Positions 46,377-58,371 of a DNA stretch of 64,000 bases are shown here, one piece after another. Source of the stretch: Heliopora coerulea (Eukaryota > Cnidaria > Anthozoa > Scleralcyonacea > Helioporidae); contig JASJOG010000123.1 in assembly GCA_030142905.1 (NCBI GenBank), positions 310,001 through 374,000 on the forward strand, read 5' to 3'. Numbering within the stretch: position 1 is the first letter of the stretch; each line of letters starts with the position of its first letter. Both the position numbers and the translations under genes were made by a program. The notes under the pieces are model-generated. The model was not told the origin of the DNA. It did no database searches and worked only from the letters and a program-made list of their open reading frames with translations.

Positions 46377-47639
46377 TTAGTGGAATGCATAAGGCTGTTA
46401 AGTCTTCGAATTAAAATGCTCATCTCGATAGCCACTCCAAACGTAAACAAAATGTCCGATCATTACAGACTTGAATATTTCGCTTGCATGCGCAGATATT
46501 GGCTTTTTTGTGGTATTCAAAAAAGGACCACAAGTGTTTGGTGTTTTTCTTCCTCTGTCTTATGACCATTGTCACGTGCTGTAGTGCAAACTAAAGTAAA
46601 CATCGAATATTAAACGATTAAACCAGGTTGTACAAAACTCACTTTTTTCAAGCTTCTGATCGCACTGCGTTTGTCGGGCATTACGAAAGGATACTCTGTG
46701 TCAGCGGAGCAGCAACTATCATTCATCAATTACCAGTTTTACTTAATGATGAATCTACGACAACAATTTCTATGCTGGTTTTCGTCACTTTGAGCGCTGT
46801 GTTCGCAATTTTCTTCATGAATCCTATAACTTCGTTACACTGGAATACACAAAAATTCATTTTGACAGAAAATCCGTCATGCTATCTCCAAATCCCTGGT
46901 CATGATTAAAAGATTCCGAGCTATGTAAAAACATTCGGGGTCGAAGTCCACGATGCCAATGACATCAGTTGTAGATAAGAATTATGGACGATGTGTTGTG
47001 TTGTTGCCTCACATCTTGAGGTATCTGTGTTTAAATCAGCACTCTCTTTCAAAACGACACACCTCAACAAACTCCTTCATCTTTGTCTCACTAAAGAACC
47101 AATAAATTACAGCGAGCTGGTTATTTACCAACGATTCTGCAGGAACAATCTGTTTTTCTGCAACAACATATTGACTCGGTTCGTAATCCTCAGCTCCAGC
47201 TGGCCGAATCGCTCCGCAGTTAAACGAATGAAAGGTCACAGTCTTCTTCTCAATTTACTACCATAGTGCATGCGATTCTGTCAATGGAGTCTAAAAGACG
47301 TATTGCAAATTTACACAAAAGGAATCAGTTCTTAAGAGTAAACTGCAATATCTAGGGTCAAGAATCGTATATATGTGACAATCGTTTCATCCAGAAGGGG
47401 CCTTAGAAATACTTTCTGAAAGCTAAAGTAAGCTTCGACATGATACTTTAGCAAAACGTGCCAATTTTAAGTGTAACTTGCGCTTTTAAAGGCTTCTCGG
47501 TATTCCTACGTTCTCCAGCAAGCTAAAAACCCCCAAAACCTCTCTCCTTTCTTAGGCAACCTAGCGAATCCGCAGGGCGACCAAAGGATCAGTACAAACA
47601 TACGACTAGCACAGCACACAACCCAACACTCTGCAAACG
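46377..47639. other. Stretch between blocks B and C without recognisable genes
   Basis: Open frames at 46628-46909 (plus) and 47036-47239 (minus) resemble nothing I know and have no promoter or splice context. No repeats with copies elsewhere in the window were noticed. Confidence 0.45.
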
Positions 47640-47989
47640 ACAGATCTGAAAACAGCAAAACACTTAGAGTCATGAATTATTGATGCGTGTATGAGCCATG
47701 ATATGCACGACAAACTAAATCTAGTTTCAAACTTGATGTGTTTCCACGTTCACGTTCCTCCAATAAAACTTAACATTCGAAGAGTTGGTTTATGATATTC
47801 GGAGCGGTACTGTGCGTGATTGTCGTTTGTTGATATACACTTTAACTGTTTACGACTATTAACATTTCACTTGCTTAAATACATTAATTCATTTTTTTAG
47901 TTGATAGAGTTTTTATGACCATTTCTAAACTCGTGTCAATAAAGGTTAGACTTATTAAACATGCAAATGTGGGATCTCCCTTAAAAAAA

Positions 47990-48290
47990 TTTCACATGCT
48001 TTTTTTACATATGAAAATAACATCGTACCAACGGTCTTATCCCCGGTCAGCGTAGCGGAGAGCGGAAATAGAATCCTGGGTGCGAGATTGATACGAAAAC
48101 CCTCATTTGACGTGAATTGTTTCAATTCCACATGTGAAATGAAAATTTCACATGAGAAATTAATTTTAATACGTGAATCTTCCATCTCTCATGTGAAATT
48201 CACGTTTCGTACACCAAGATTTCACACGTGAAATTTTGAAGCAATTCATTTCACATGTGAAATGAAAATTTCATGTGAAAACGTTCCAAC
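47990..48290. repeat. Array of TTTCACATGTGAAA-like palindromes (block C)
   Basis: Third block copy of the array. Several palindromes here are closer to the perfect form than in A or B, for example around 48132-48145 and 48238-48262. Confidence 0.72.
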
Positions 48291-48477
48291 ACCATTATAC
48301 TTTTGGCACGTACAAGGACGTAAAATTTTCATCAGAGCTGTACGGAAAAGCATTTGCCAGCAATTTTACATATACAAAATGAAAATATAAACTGAATAAC
48401 GATATTGAATAACAATATACTAAGTCGTACAATTTCCTTCCATTCAATTTAGGAGTAGAGACCCGAACGCTGACAGC

Positions 48478-49040
48478 GAAGGGCATATTGCTACAAAAAT
48501 CCGCGTACACTTTGCTAAAAAATCCGAAAATCCGGCCATTCTGAGAAGTCCAGAAAATATTTAAAAATCCAGTTATAAACAAGAACAGTGCAAATCTGAA
48601 ATGCAAATGCGCCAAAATTCTGCGAAATACTTTATAACGTTTGTAAAAATAAAATTCCTGATCAAATTTCGATAATGGCGAGCCATTTCAAGATATACGG
48701 TAGGAACGAGTTTCAGTGGTCGCCAATAAGAGACCAATGTTTTTCTACCTCACAACTTGGCAACAGGCGACCAACATGAGAAGTCAACTGTCGACAGTTA
48801 ACAACGTGAAGTACAGTGTATTTTGAAAAGTTGAAACGATCGGAGGAAATTTAGCGTAATCACGAACGAAAATCATATTTAAACAAATTTAACCATGTTA
48901 TGATAGCCTTCCTATAAAAAAGAAATTGGGCCAAGTGGCCACATTTGAGAAAAAAAATCCGAAAATCCGACAAAAAATCATAGGGATTTTTCAATCCAAA
49001 AACATCTCGTACGCTTTTTTTGGGAGTAAAACACCCCTCG
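48478..49040. mobile_element. Insertion in block C, 563 bp, unclassified
   Basis: Interrupts sequence continuous in block B at about 33360. It is flanked by GCTGACAGC (48469-48477) and GCTGATAGC (49041-49049), an imperfect 9-bp target-site duplication. The inside has repeated AATCCGAAAATCCG text and no coding frame. Superfamily not determined. Confidence 0.55.
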
Positions 49041-49320
49041 GCTGATAGCTAGGATTTGGTTTACAAGTTAATACATTTCCATTAGCAGATTATTATGCTT
49101 GTCAATTTGATAAAAGTCGAGGAATAGAAGCGCAATATTCAGTTTTTCGTGTAGTACATTTTGTACAGGTCAAGTCGAAATTAAAAGAGCTTGCCTCCCT
49201 GATTCTGTTGCGCCCTTCAATTCTTCGTGCAGTCGTTTGACTAGAGTCTTTCAGGAGCGTCAGTCTTCCATCTGATCTGATGGATATCGATTGCTGCTGT
49301 ATACATCCAATTCAATCAGT

Positions 49321-49459
49321 CATAAAAGGAATACTTATGCCCAGCATAATATTCTTAGAAAAGCCATAACCACGAGTACAAAGCTAAGAAGATTAAATAC
49401 AGTCTTGTGGTTATGGCTGTTTTAAGAAAATTATGCTGGGCATTAGTATTCCTTTCATG
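49321..49459. mobile_element. Foldback MITE in block C
   Basis: Arms of about 53 bases (CATAAAAGGAATACTTATGC ... and its inverted, slightly changed copy ending at 49459) surround a loop of about 32 bases. Block B lacks it. The sequence CCAATTCAATCA/CCAATTCAGTCA on both sides suggests a duplicated target, with 22 extra bases on the right. Confidence 0.7.
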
Positions 49460-50559
49460 ATTACGATTTCCCCCTAGTGAATGAATTGCCAATTCAGTCA
49501 AGGTTGTCATATTGTCATCTGTGAAGCGAAAAGAGTGACAGTGAGAGCTAATTGCATGATCGATGACTACTGACTTAGATTTCAGTTCTCGTGAAAGATA
49601 TCTGATGTATTTTGAAACGCGATAGGATGAAAAGCTACTCGGTTAATAGAAATAATGGGTTTGGTTGTTCAAGAACTTTGACTCAGAAACACCAAAAAAG
49701 TACTGTTTTCAAGTATGTCGGTAAATTTAGATGAATGGAAAATAAGTGTCAGTATAGGTAGTGTGCACGTGACTTTATGGCAGCCATCTTGGATGAACTT
49801 TCACAAAAAGAATCTCATTAACTTCTACTGCATGTGAAACCAACATGGCCGCCGTATCATTGTCTTTTGAATCCAACGGGACTGGTTGCCACTCACCTAT
49901 TACATGATGTTTGGTCTTTTGATAAGCGTTAACTGACGCACTAGAACAATAAAGAATCTCCATATCTTTTGCGAATAAATTTTAAACGCGTCCATATTTT
50001 TTTTTCAAGGTCAACAGCATACAAGTGGAAATTAATCTTTTAAGTCAACAAAAATGAACGCGGTAGTTTAGGTCTGATTTCCACGAGGTGGAATTTTCCG
50101 CGCAGACGAAATCTTCCCTCCATCTTATCAGCCTTCAAGTGAAGCTAATTAAAAAAACAAACAAAAAAGAAACAGAAAGGGGAAATTTCGTCCGCGAGGA
50201 AATTCCATCCAGTAGAGATCAAACCTTAGACCCAAGTAAAAACTTTCTTATATTGGCACATATAAAGAGCTACTTCAATAATATCACTTCTCTTCGTTTT
50301 TTAACCACCAAATTTGAACCATCTAAATGTTCGCTTTATGCCCGGAAAATTGTTTTAACTAAATTTAAGTCACTCATAAAGAACAAAAGAAACTGAAAAA
50401 TGTTATCTTGTAGCTTGGCAATCAATTTAGAACAAGATGGAACAGAGGCAAGGGTGCAGTGATATTTTGATTCTGTTTCAAGTTCTCTTAGCCTAATTAT
50501 ATTCCAAACTCGAATATCAAGCCACAATGACATTTTTCGGTTTGTCTTACTCTTCACTT

Positions 50560-51060
50560 CTAAACTCGTCGGCTAGTTAGGGTTTTGAAATCGGTCGTAC
50601 CCATCATACCCTTGGCTCTATGCTTTACTATTTCGCCTTTTCCACTCACAATCTTAGTTGAATTACGAGTATGCCTTCCACAATTTCGCTTGATGAAAAT
50701 AGCCATCAAAGTACGCCTGTAGTCTGGAAGACGCCAAGCGTAGAGAAACGGATCGACCACGAAATTCAGTGAAACGATAGGCGTATAATAGTATGAGAAA
50801 TGGAATATCATTTCAGACCACCTCACTATTCTTAACCGAGCTAAGTATTCTAGCTGTTTTGAAACAAAATATGGAAAAGCCGTTAACAACCAGAAAACGT
50901 CAAGAATTATCACTGTTTTTGCAATCCTTTTCGTTTTCGTACACCTGCTACTACCTGAAAACCTTCGTCGACTTTTGAACAGTTCTCTAATAACCAGAGC
51001 TTTAAAGATCACAAAAATTGCGACAGAGAACTCCAGTATTCCTATCCAAGCAACAAAATG
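50560..51060 (-). pseudogene. Rhodopsin-like GPCR, copy C, 5'-truncated
   Basis: Only the part from the second extracellular loop through TM5, TM6, TM7 and the tail remains. Homology to copies A and B begins at FVAWIG and runs to the end. Upstream the gene is replaced by unrelated sequence and an (AT)n tract (51132-51167), so TM1-TM4 are missing. The TM7 motif is DPFLY rather than NPFLY, a variant also used by working class A receptors. The tail is longer than in A. The remaining frame is open, but without TM1-TM4 it cannot make a receptor. Confidence 0.85.
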
Positions 51061-51130
51061 CTTATATACAAATATTTTGAGTGAAACCATATACAGGCAC
51101 AGAGTGCTTAAGTTTTGTCTCTCACTTCTG

Positions 51131-51168
<38 letters not shown>

Positions 51169-51171
<3 letters not shown>

Positions 51172-51722
51172 AGTAAATTTCATCTTACTGAGTGTAGATG
51201 TTTGTAAGCTTGGATATATTTATGATGAAAAGTTTGTTCTCAAGCTTTATCTCAGAAAATTTCTGAGCTCCCCAACGGAAATCGAACCCGTGTCTCCCGA
51301 TTGCCGGTACGGTTGTTTTACCACTAGACTATAGGGTCTCAGACGGCAAGCATGATGTTAATGAGAGACCTGGTTCGTAATATTGATATGCCTCTTTCGT
51401 ACTTGAGAGCCGAACATACCTGTATGATGATAACTTTTCATCATAAATATATCCAAGCTTACAAACATCTACACTCAGTAAGATGAAATTTACTCATACA
51501 CACAATATCATCATACAGGTATGTTCAACTTTCAAGTACGAAAGAGGCATATCAATATTACGAACCAGGTCTCTCATTAACATCATGCTTGCCGTCTGAG
51601 ACCCTATAGTCTAGTGGTAAAACAACCGTACCGGCAATCGGGAGACACGGGTTCGATTCCCGTTTGGGAGCTCAGAAATTTTCTGAGATAAAGCTTGAGA
51701 ACAAACTTTTCATCATAAATAT
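51169..51722. mobile_element. Two head-to-head tRNA-derived SINE copies
   Basis: The left copy (minus, 51169-51437) and right copy (plus, 51509-51722) form a large inverted repeat with arms of over 200 bases. Each has a perfect A box (TAGTCTAGTGG at 51607-51617) and B box (GGTTCGATTCC at 51650-51660; one change in the left copy). I reject true tRNA genes because the acceptor arms do not pair and the homology continues far into a SINE tail. Confidence 0.85.
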
Positions 51723-51764
51723 ATATATATATATATATATTAATCAATGATGTGTTTGTGGTAG

Positions 51765-51862
51765 CTTGGTAATTATGTTTATAATACGCACGCTCTCAAG
51801 CTGTTCTCTCAGAAAAACTTTCTTAGTCCACGACGGGAATCGAACCAGTAACCTTCTGATCT
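51765..51862 (-). mobile_element. SINE fragment
   Basis: The minus strand reads GGTTCGATTCCCGTCGTGG (B box) followed by the same family tail (CTTTCTGAGAGAACAGCTTGAG-like, 51785-51825). The A-box half is replaced by the microsatellite that follows. Confidence 0.7.
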
Positions 51863-51865
51863 TTA

Positions 51866-51867
51866 TA

Positions 51868-51956
<89 letters not shown>
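51866..51956. repeat. (TAC)n and (TAA)n microsatellites
   Basis: About 20 TAC units, then about 10 TAA units. The latter is the 3' tail of the adjoining LINE on the minus strand. Confidence 0.95.
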
Positions 51957-51958
<2 letters not shown>

Positions 51959-54080
51959 TTTATTTCCATAGCGGTATATACAAAGGCTCTATATCGCTTA
52001 ACAATCGAAATTAAAAACTATATAAAAGAAAAAAAATTAACCTATATGCATAAAAAAAAGACAAATACACAAATAATTAATTATAAGTAGCTCTAAAAAG
52101 ATGCGTCTTTTGTCTATTCCTAAAAACAGAATCCGACGGACTAAGCTTAATTTCCATCGATAAAACGTTCCATACCTACGGGCAGCAACCGAAAAGGCCC
52201 TGTCTCTATAAGTTTTCAGGCGAGTCTTAGGTATTTGTAAAAGATATTTATCGGTTGACCTTAGATTCCTTGATGGTTCATATCGCACAAGTAAATTAAT
52301 GATAAACACAGGTCCTAAGTTATTCAATGCTTTATAAGTGATTAACAGAACCTTAAATATAATCCTCTGATCGACAGGCAGCCAATGTAATTCCTGGAGA
52401 ACAGGACTAGTACGCGCAGCCCTTGGCAACTGAGCTACAAGGCGCGCACCACAATTTTGAATGCGTTGAAGTTTTTGAATTAAGTCCTTTGGTGAGCCTA
52501 CGAGCAGAGAATTACAATTGTCCAAACGACAGATCACAAAAGCGTGAAAAAGAATCTTTGTGTTTTCGACCATAAGAAACTCGCGAATCTTAGCAATATT
52601 TCTTAGATGGAACAGGGCAGACTTACAAACAGAGATTACATGTTTCTCTCGAGATAACGTTTGATCAAAAACGACTCCTATGTTCCTGGCCGTAGTCGAA
52701 GAACACGCACGATAATCACCGACTACGATACTGTCTAAAGATGGACGGGGGAGGTACCTAGAGCTTATGACAAGCAATTTAGTCTTGTCCCTGTTTAGCT
52801 TAAGTTTGTTACGGGTCATCCAGTTGTCGATTTCTCTCACACAAAATTCAACCCGGGCGACGGAGCACGCCTGATCATCGCCACCTAGGGAATTGAAGGA
52901 GAGATACAACTGGATATCATCAGCATAAAAATGAAAACCCATGTTGCATCGCCTCACAATATCCCCAAGCGGCGAGACAGAGTAAGTACAATATTGATCC
53001 CAGCACGGAAACCTGATTTAAACCAAGCCAATGCTGTACCACGTAAACCAAAACGATAAGCTAAACGGTTCAAAAGTATTGAGTGATCGACCGTATCAAA
53101 GGCAGCAGATAGATCTAGTAATAACAAGATAACAGCCCTGTTACTATCAATGCCAATTGCTATATCATTAAAGACTTTAACCAGACCAGTTTCAGTACTG
53201 TGAAATTGTTTATGAGCTGACTACATCACCTCGTCGAGACAACTGTTGGTGACATGCTCGATCAACTGAGACGCTACCACCCTTTCAGTGAGTTTAGACA
53301 TAAACGTCAGATTTGAAATAGGACGAAAATTAGCATAAACTTCAGAGTCAAGGTGGGGCTTCTTCGGTAAAGGATTCAGCAATGCAAGTTTGAAAGAGTC
53401 TGGTACCACAGCAGAGTATGTAGATTGATTAATTATCCTAGTCAATACTGGTAAAAGCACTAAAATGCATTGTTTCGGAACTGCAGCAGGGACAGGATCT
53501 AGAGGACACGAATTAATAGTTGACATGCCGATTATCGGCGAAATATCAGTTGACGTTACAGGTCTAAAACTAGACAGAGCTAAACTAGAATTGATCAGAA
53601 ATAGATACATTATCATCAGGGTCAAAAATACTGTCAGATAGTTCATCAAGTGCATTGCGAATGACTGCTATCTTATCACCGAAGAAGTCCATAAACCTAT
53701 TAGCCAAATCGGTGTCAGATTCACAAGTTGTAGGATGATCCGCAGGCGTACTCCTGTGGAGCAGTTTACTGTACCGAAAAGAGTTTGTGAATTGTCGCAA
53801 TCCCGGATAATGCTAGAATAAAAGTCCATTTTAGAAGCCTTGATCAAATCGTTCACCCTACGGCTCTGCTCCTGGAATCTAAGACGGTCAAACTCAAGTT
53901 TTGAAGAACGACAACGACGTTCCAAAGCTCTACGACGTCTCTTCTCAGATCAAATTTCGTCGGTATACCATGGGGTGGTGAGACGAAGTGTGATAGTTCT
54001 AGTCCTCAAAGGAGCATCAGTATCCAATAATGACTTCAGTGTGTTGTTGTATTTGTTTACAAGGTCAGAAAGATCGGAAG

Positions 54081-54121
<41 letters not shown>

Positions 54122-54160
54122 GAAGTATGAACCATACAAGAATACTCTGATGGCATTAAA
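51957..54160 (-). mobile_element. L2/CR1-like LINE, 5'-truncated and frame-broken
   Basis: Minus-strand frames in order: an endonuclease-RT linker with an APLRTRTITLR-type motif (about 54050-53950); the RT start with FRPISNLTFMSKLTERVVASQL (about 53310); the first catalytic segment [17 protein letters not shown] (about 53110); and YADD with the downstream palm (52930-52900). The thumb and tail follow, with LQRIQNCGARLV and LHWLPVDQRIIFKVL, ending at 52037. At least three frame breaks and a small deletion before YADD inactivate it. A (CA)n tract (54087-54120) marks the upstream edge; the 3' end is the (TAA)n tract. Confidence 0.88.
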
Positions 54161-55060
54161 ATTATTCATTTTTATAAACCTACAGAATTTTGTTTTCAGT
54201 TTCTGATCATAATCAGAAAATTTTCAATGCTGATTTCAAGAAGATTCAAGGATAGTGTTTGTAAAGACCCAGGATTATTAGTTCTTGCCACTAGAAACTT
54301 TCCCTGTCATCCCCAAAAGTTCAAAGGGCCATTGAATAGTACAACAGTGGTTAACATAAGTAGTTGTTTATCTATCTTAAATATCTATCTTCTACAAGAT
54401 GCCTAAAAGGGACCTCAATGGAGACAGTACATTTGGGGAAGGTGGCAAAATTAGGATGGCAAAGACATTAAGAAAGACAATCACACAGTCTTAGCTGGTA
54501 GCTGGCTGATGTGTAATTATTGAATCAGATGCAGTAACCAACAGAAAACAAGGCATAGCAAATACAATATTTGAATGAATCTATTAGCATATCAGATCAG
54601 ATACTCTCATATTCTTTTGAAATTCTCAAGTTCAAAAGTGGGGGAGGGATGATAACAATAGTCATCCCCCTTTGTCTAAAAAGTGGAAGGGATACATCCC
54701 CCTCATTCCCCCATGATTTTTGCCACTGAGGAGGAAGACAGGAATTGTGGGGATTTTTTAAGCAACAACCTTAAAGTTTGTAGCTAAGCTGGTGGACCAC
54801 TACTCTACACTCAAAGCATCACAAGTTTGTTTCCCAGTAATGAGCCCTTGAGTTGGGTTTTTTTAACATCTGGCCCCTAGTAAGTCTTCAAATGCATCAT
54901 TCTTACATTCAAAACTATATGCACCTCATGAGATTCCATAACAAAGTTAACAGCAGCCATGAAACACTCCCAAGGCTGATTGCATTGTCTGATTAATAGT
55001 CAAATGAAACTGGGTAGTTTAAAAGACAGATGATCTCTGCAATTCAAAATTATAGAAATA
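54161..55060. other. Stretch without recognisable genes
   Basis: No open frame, repeat or RNA that I can support. Confidence 0.45.
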
Positions 55061-55062
55061 TT

Positions 55063-55269
55063 TTCAGGGGTGCAACCAGGAATTTCAAAGGACCAAGATC
55101 AAAACATGACATGAAGGGACTTTTGGATGATTTTGGTCATTTTGAATCCAATACATCTATGTGGTTTTGGGAAGAGGGAAAAAAAACCTGTTGCTAACAG
55201 GGCAGATATAAGACTTCCTATAAAAGAGCAGGGATTGCAACCCCCTACCTCCCTCTAGTTGCACCTCTA
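55063..55269. mobile_element. hAT-like MITE
   Basis: Imperfect inverted ends CAGGGGTGCAACCAGG (left) and CTAGTTGCACCTCTA (right). A homologous copy lies at 24787-24984. No clear 8-bp target-site duplication. Confidence 0.6.
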
Positions 55270-56161
55270 ATATAATAGTCAAATAATTGACACCAAGTTA
55301 TCCCACAAATAATAAGGGTGGACTATCTGAGATATTTAAAGAGGAATAATGAATCAGTAAAAAACAAAAGCTATGCATGGGAAAATTAATATTTCAAAAA
55401 AATCCTCAAGGATTCAATCAGTCAATCATTCAAAAGAATTTCAGGGTCCTATTTACTCAACCCAGTCTTGCTTCCTAAACTTTGTACTTTCCATACAATA
55501 AGCCTTCCAAACATGATGAAGCTGCACAGGCTCCATAAATCATAAATTTGATAATCAACTTAGTACTAAACAGAGTTGTTACTGGAACACCTTGTGGGAG
55601 GCCATCATGGTGCCTTCGTAAATCTTGGCAGCCTCAAGTCAAGTACAGATTTGATGGGTGATCTCAAACACTTGAAGACAATATGTCTGCAAATTACACC
55701 ATTCATTTATCAGTTGAGGTGGCCCTTGGGGTGGGCCAGAGGTTTTTAGGGAGGTCGGGTACCCACATGCTACCTACAGGTGATACAAAGGGACGTTTAC
55801 ACGAGCTATTTTGCACGTTGCGATTGTCACCCTGGTGTATGTAATAAACTCGTGACAGTCTATGAAGCAAGATATCCGCTTATGATATCGCTGTAGTTTG
55901 TCCTTGACACTCTTGTCAGTTAAACACATACTCCAAGATGCCAATCGCAAGGCACAAAATCGTACGTGCAAACAGCCATTAAAACTGGCAAATATAATTT
56001 CTGTCGATCCAAACATAACAATATTACTCACCTCATATGCTCTAAATTACTTATTGAGAATGGCCTTGAATAAAAAATAACCCTTTCATACACAAAACTT
56101 AAAGGAAATATAAATTTCAATATGAGCAATTTGTTTGGTGATAGCCAACTGCATACTTACT

Positions 56162-56290
56162 TTGAATTCAAGGAACTCGTTCACACCTCGATTTTTCGCC
56201 TAATCTCGAAGACGTCCTTCTGTTTCTTACATATTTCCTCTCCAAATTCTTCAGCATTGCCATAAAATTCATTTCGTGCTGTTTGAATAC
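56162..56290 (-). other. Possible exon, unrecognised
   Basis: On the minus strand, an acceptor-like TTCAAACAG is followed by a stretch that in one frame reads RNEFYGNAEEFGEEICKKQK then DVFEIRRKIEV before a stop. It ends in a strong donor AAA|GTAAGTATG (56161). All frames contain a stop before the donor, so it is a UTR exon, a decayed exon, or coincidence. A YY1-like AAGATGGCCGCC motif lies at about 56405-56416 on the plus strand. Confidence 0.3.
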
Positions 56291-56629
56291 CACAGAAGGA
56301 AAGATTTATTCAAATCCTATTGAGTCTATTTTGAGTAATACCCAGTGAACTAGATTTCCATATTTGGAATGATACAGTACTTTACTCGGGGAAAAGTTGA
56401 ACCCAAGATGGCCGCCCATGGAGGGAAATTTCTACTTCAGTTTTAGTCCTCTTCGCGGTCTTGTACGTCAGTTGCAGTTTTTTGCACGACTTTAATCTTC
56501 AGTTTTTGCTTGGTTCGGCTTCGAAAACATTCCCAACCGCAGAAAAAAGTGTCCAGACAAAATATTGCTGGACCAATTTTACATAACCTAGAATTTAAAA
56601 GGATACATTATTGCCATGTGGCCTAAGAA

Positions 56630-56710
56630 GTGAGCTAAGGTAGATGAACGATCTTAATATATCCAATAATATATCCAAGCTCTCATGTTTCTCAAACATC
56701 AAGTGAGCTA
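56630..56710. repeat. SINE tail fragment
   Basis: GTGAGCTAAGGT, GATGAACGATCTT and TCTCAAACATCAA match pieces of the SINE at 44770-44936. Too decayed to orient fully. Confidence 0.45.
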
Positions 56711-56789
56711 AATTGTCTAAAAATGGTAAACTGAAGGTAAAAAGAGGTCGTGCACTAAGTAGTTTCCTAAAGTAATTTTTTAATAATAA

Positions 56790-57390
56790 TTATTTGCATT
56801 ATCTGAAGAGATCAAGTTGATAATGGGAAGAAGACGACCAACTAGAAACTTTGGTCGTTAGATGAACATGTCGTTTTTAACCATATGGGCCGAGGATTAA
56901 AAGTATATACTACAGTTGAAAAGTTAAAATCTTTTATTCCTAGTATTTCACGTTAATATTGCAGCATAAAATTGAACAATATAAATTTAGATAAAAAATG
57001 ACTGATATAATGCCTTTAAATGTTCAAGGGAATAAATGTAGTTTATTTGTAATATGTTAATGTGAAGGAGAACATTGTTTTTAGACCAAGATGCGGTTAA
57101 TATTTGCAAAAAGAAGATGAAAGGGTGAAGAGAATACAATATGTATAAATCCGCCATCTAGGGTTGTAGATATATCAGATTTTCATGACGAATACTACAT
57201 TTTTTGGCACTTAATATACACATTTAGTTGGTACTGAAAAAAGAATTTTTAAGTACTGTTTATATTTTTCAGTTAATCTGTGACAAATACGGTGTCGAGG
57301 ACGTTGTACCATCACCACTATTTCAAATCTTTGGTTTTAAACAAAACATTCTAACTTGAGCACTGACTTAATGACTTAATTGGGCACTTG
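56790..57390. repeat. Diverged copy of the 15770-16870 segment
   Basis: Collinear with two parts of the block A/B segment (15770-16030 and 16560-16870), with the middle missing. Outside the segmental blocks, so a separate duplication event. Confidence 0.65.
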
Positions 57391-57399
57391 ATTTAATGA

Positions 57400-57850
57400 C
57401 TTTGTGAAGTGGCAATGGAACAAAGGGGTTTTTACACATTCTCACACAAACTATTTCGGAACGACTCTTCATATTCAAATTCTCGGCACTACTTTCCACA
57501 ATTGAAAAACTTTATGCGAATTTACTTGACTTTACGTCGACAGACTTATTTATAGTTGAAAATTTTGATTTTCATTACGCTGAATTTATGCTCCAGTAGG
57601 ATTTTAAACAGATGGTTTCAATCGATGAACTGGATATCGTGTTGATAACTATTTATAGCATATCTAACGGCTTCCGATAATAGGAACTGAGGAGCTTTCC
57701 ACAGGCAATATTGCTGCAAAAAATGCAACTGACGCAAAGCGTACAGGGTGGGACAAGTTTGGCAAATTTTACAGTCAAGTATGAACTTACTCTGTAGAAC
57801 ATTATGACGACAATCGAACGTAGATTTTTGAGGAATATTAATGCTCAGCA
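57400..57850. other. Stretch without recognisable genes
   Basis: One 77-codon minus-strand frame (57618-57851) without family resemblance or context; nothing else noticed. Confidence 0.4.
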
Positions 57851-58026
57851 CAGGGACGACGGAGCGGAATTACGAGTGGGGGGCTTGAGATAAAAATACA
57901 GCATTTTGTATGCTTCTCTGGGAAATTGCACAACAAGTGTTTTAAAGCGTAGTTGTTTCAACATTAGATTTGGAAAAAAGTGGGAGGGTTACAGCCCCTG
58001 CAGCCCCCCCTGCTCCGCCGTCCCTG
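57851..58026. mobile_element. Small MITE with CAGGGACGACGGAGC ends
   Basis: CAGGGACGACGGAGCGG at the left and inverted CTGCTCCGCCGTCCCTG at the right. 176 bases, no coding content. hAT-like by its CAGGG start; no clear target-site duplication. Confidence 0.65.
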
Positions 58027-58371
58027 CAGGACAACATTCGGAGTCAAGGTGTAACAGTTTTAATCAATTTAATCTGTTTCGTTTTATAGATCACAACATC
58101 TTCAGGGATAATGATATTTACATAATGCTTGTGGATTATGAAGAAAGCTCAAGAGAAACTGGCTCCTAATGTAGTATGCTGTCAAAATGTCTGGAATGTT
58201 CAAAATACAGTCGAACCCCTCTATTTCGAAGTCCCAAGGGAAATGGAAAAAAGTTCGAAATAGCAGGGTTTCAAAATAACCGGGGAAGCGTGAAATTCGT
58301 AACAATGAATAATTTTTAAAAAAATACAGTACAGTATGAAGAAAGACACTGATTAAATAAAAATACAGTAA

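Larger units (their letters stand above)
47640..51060. repeat. Segmental duplication unit, block C (diverged, truncated)
   Basis: Matches 32371-35095 of block B with clearly more substitutions and indels than A versus B. Homology runs through the left edge, the palindrome array, the conserved stretch around 49140-49310 and the GPCR 3' half, then stops inside the GPCR near the TM4-TM5 loop at about 51060. Two later insertions interrupt it (48478-49040 and 49321-49459). Confidence 0.85.

Noticed and set aside
51250..51345. tRNA gene
   Set aside because: Good A and B boxes, but the acceptor arms do not pair and homology extends into a SINE tail; same decision for 51590-51675 and 44820-44915.
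55774..56031. 85-codon minus-strand frame with several cysteines
   Set aside because: No signal peptide, no start context and a strong donor-like GTGAGT within it (about 56033); more likely intronic or intergenic.
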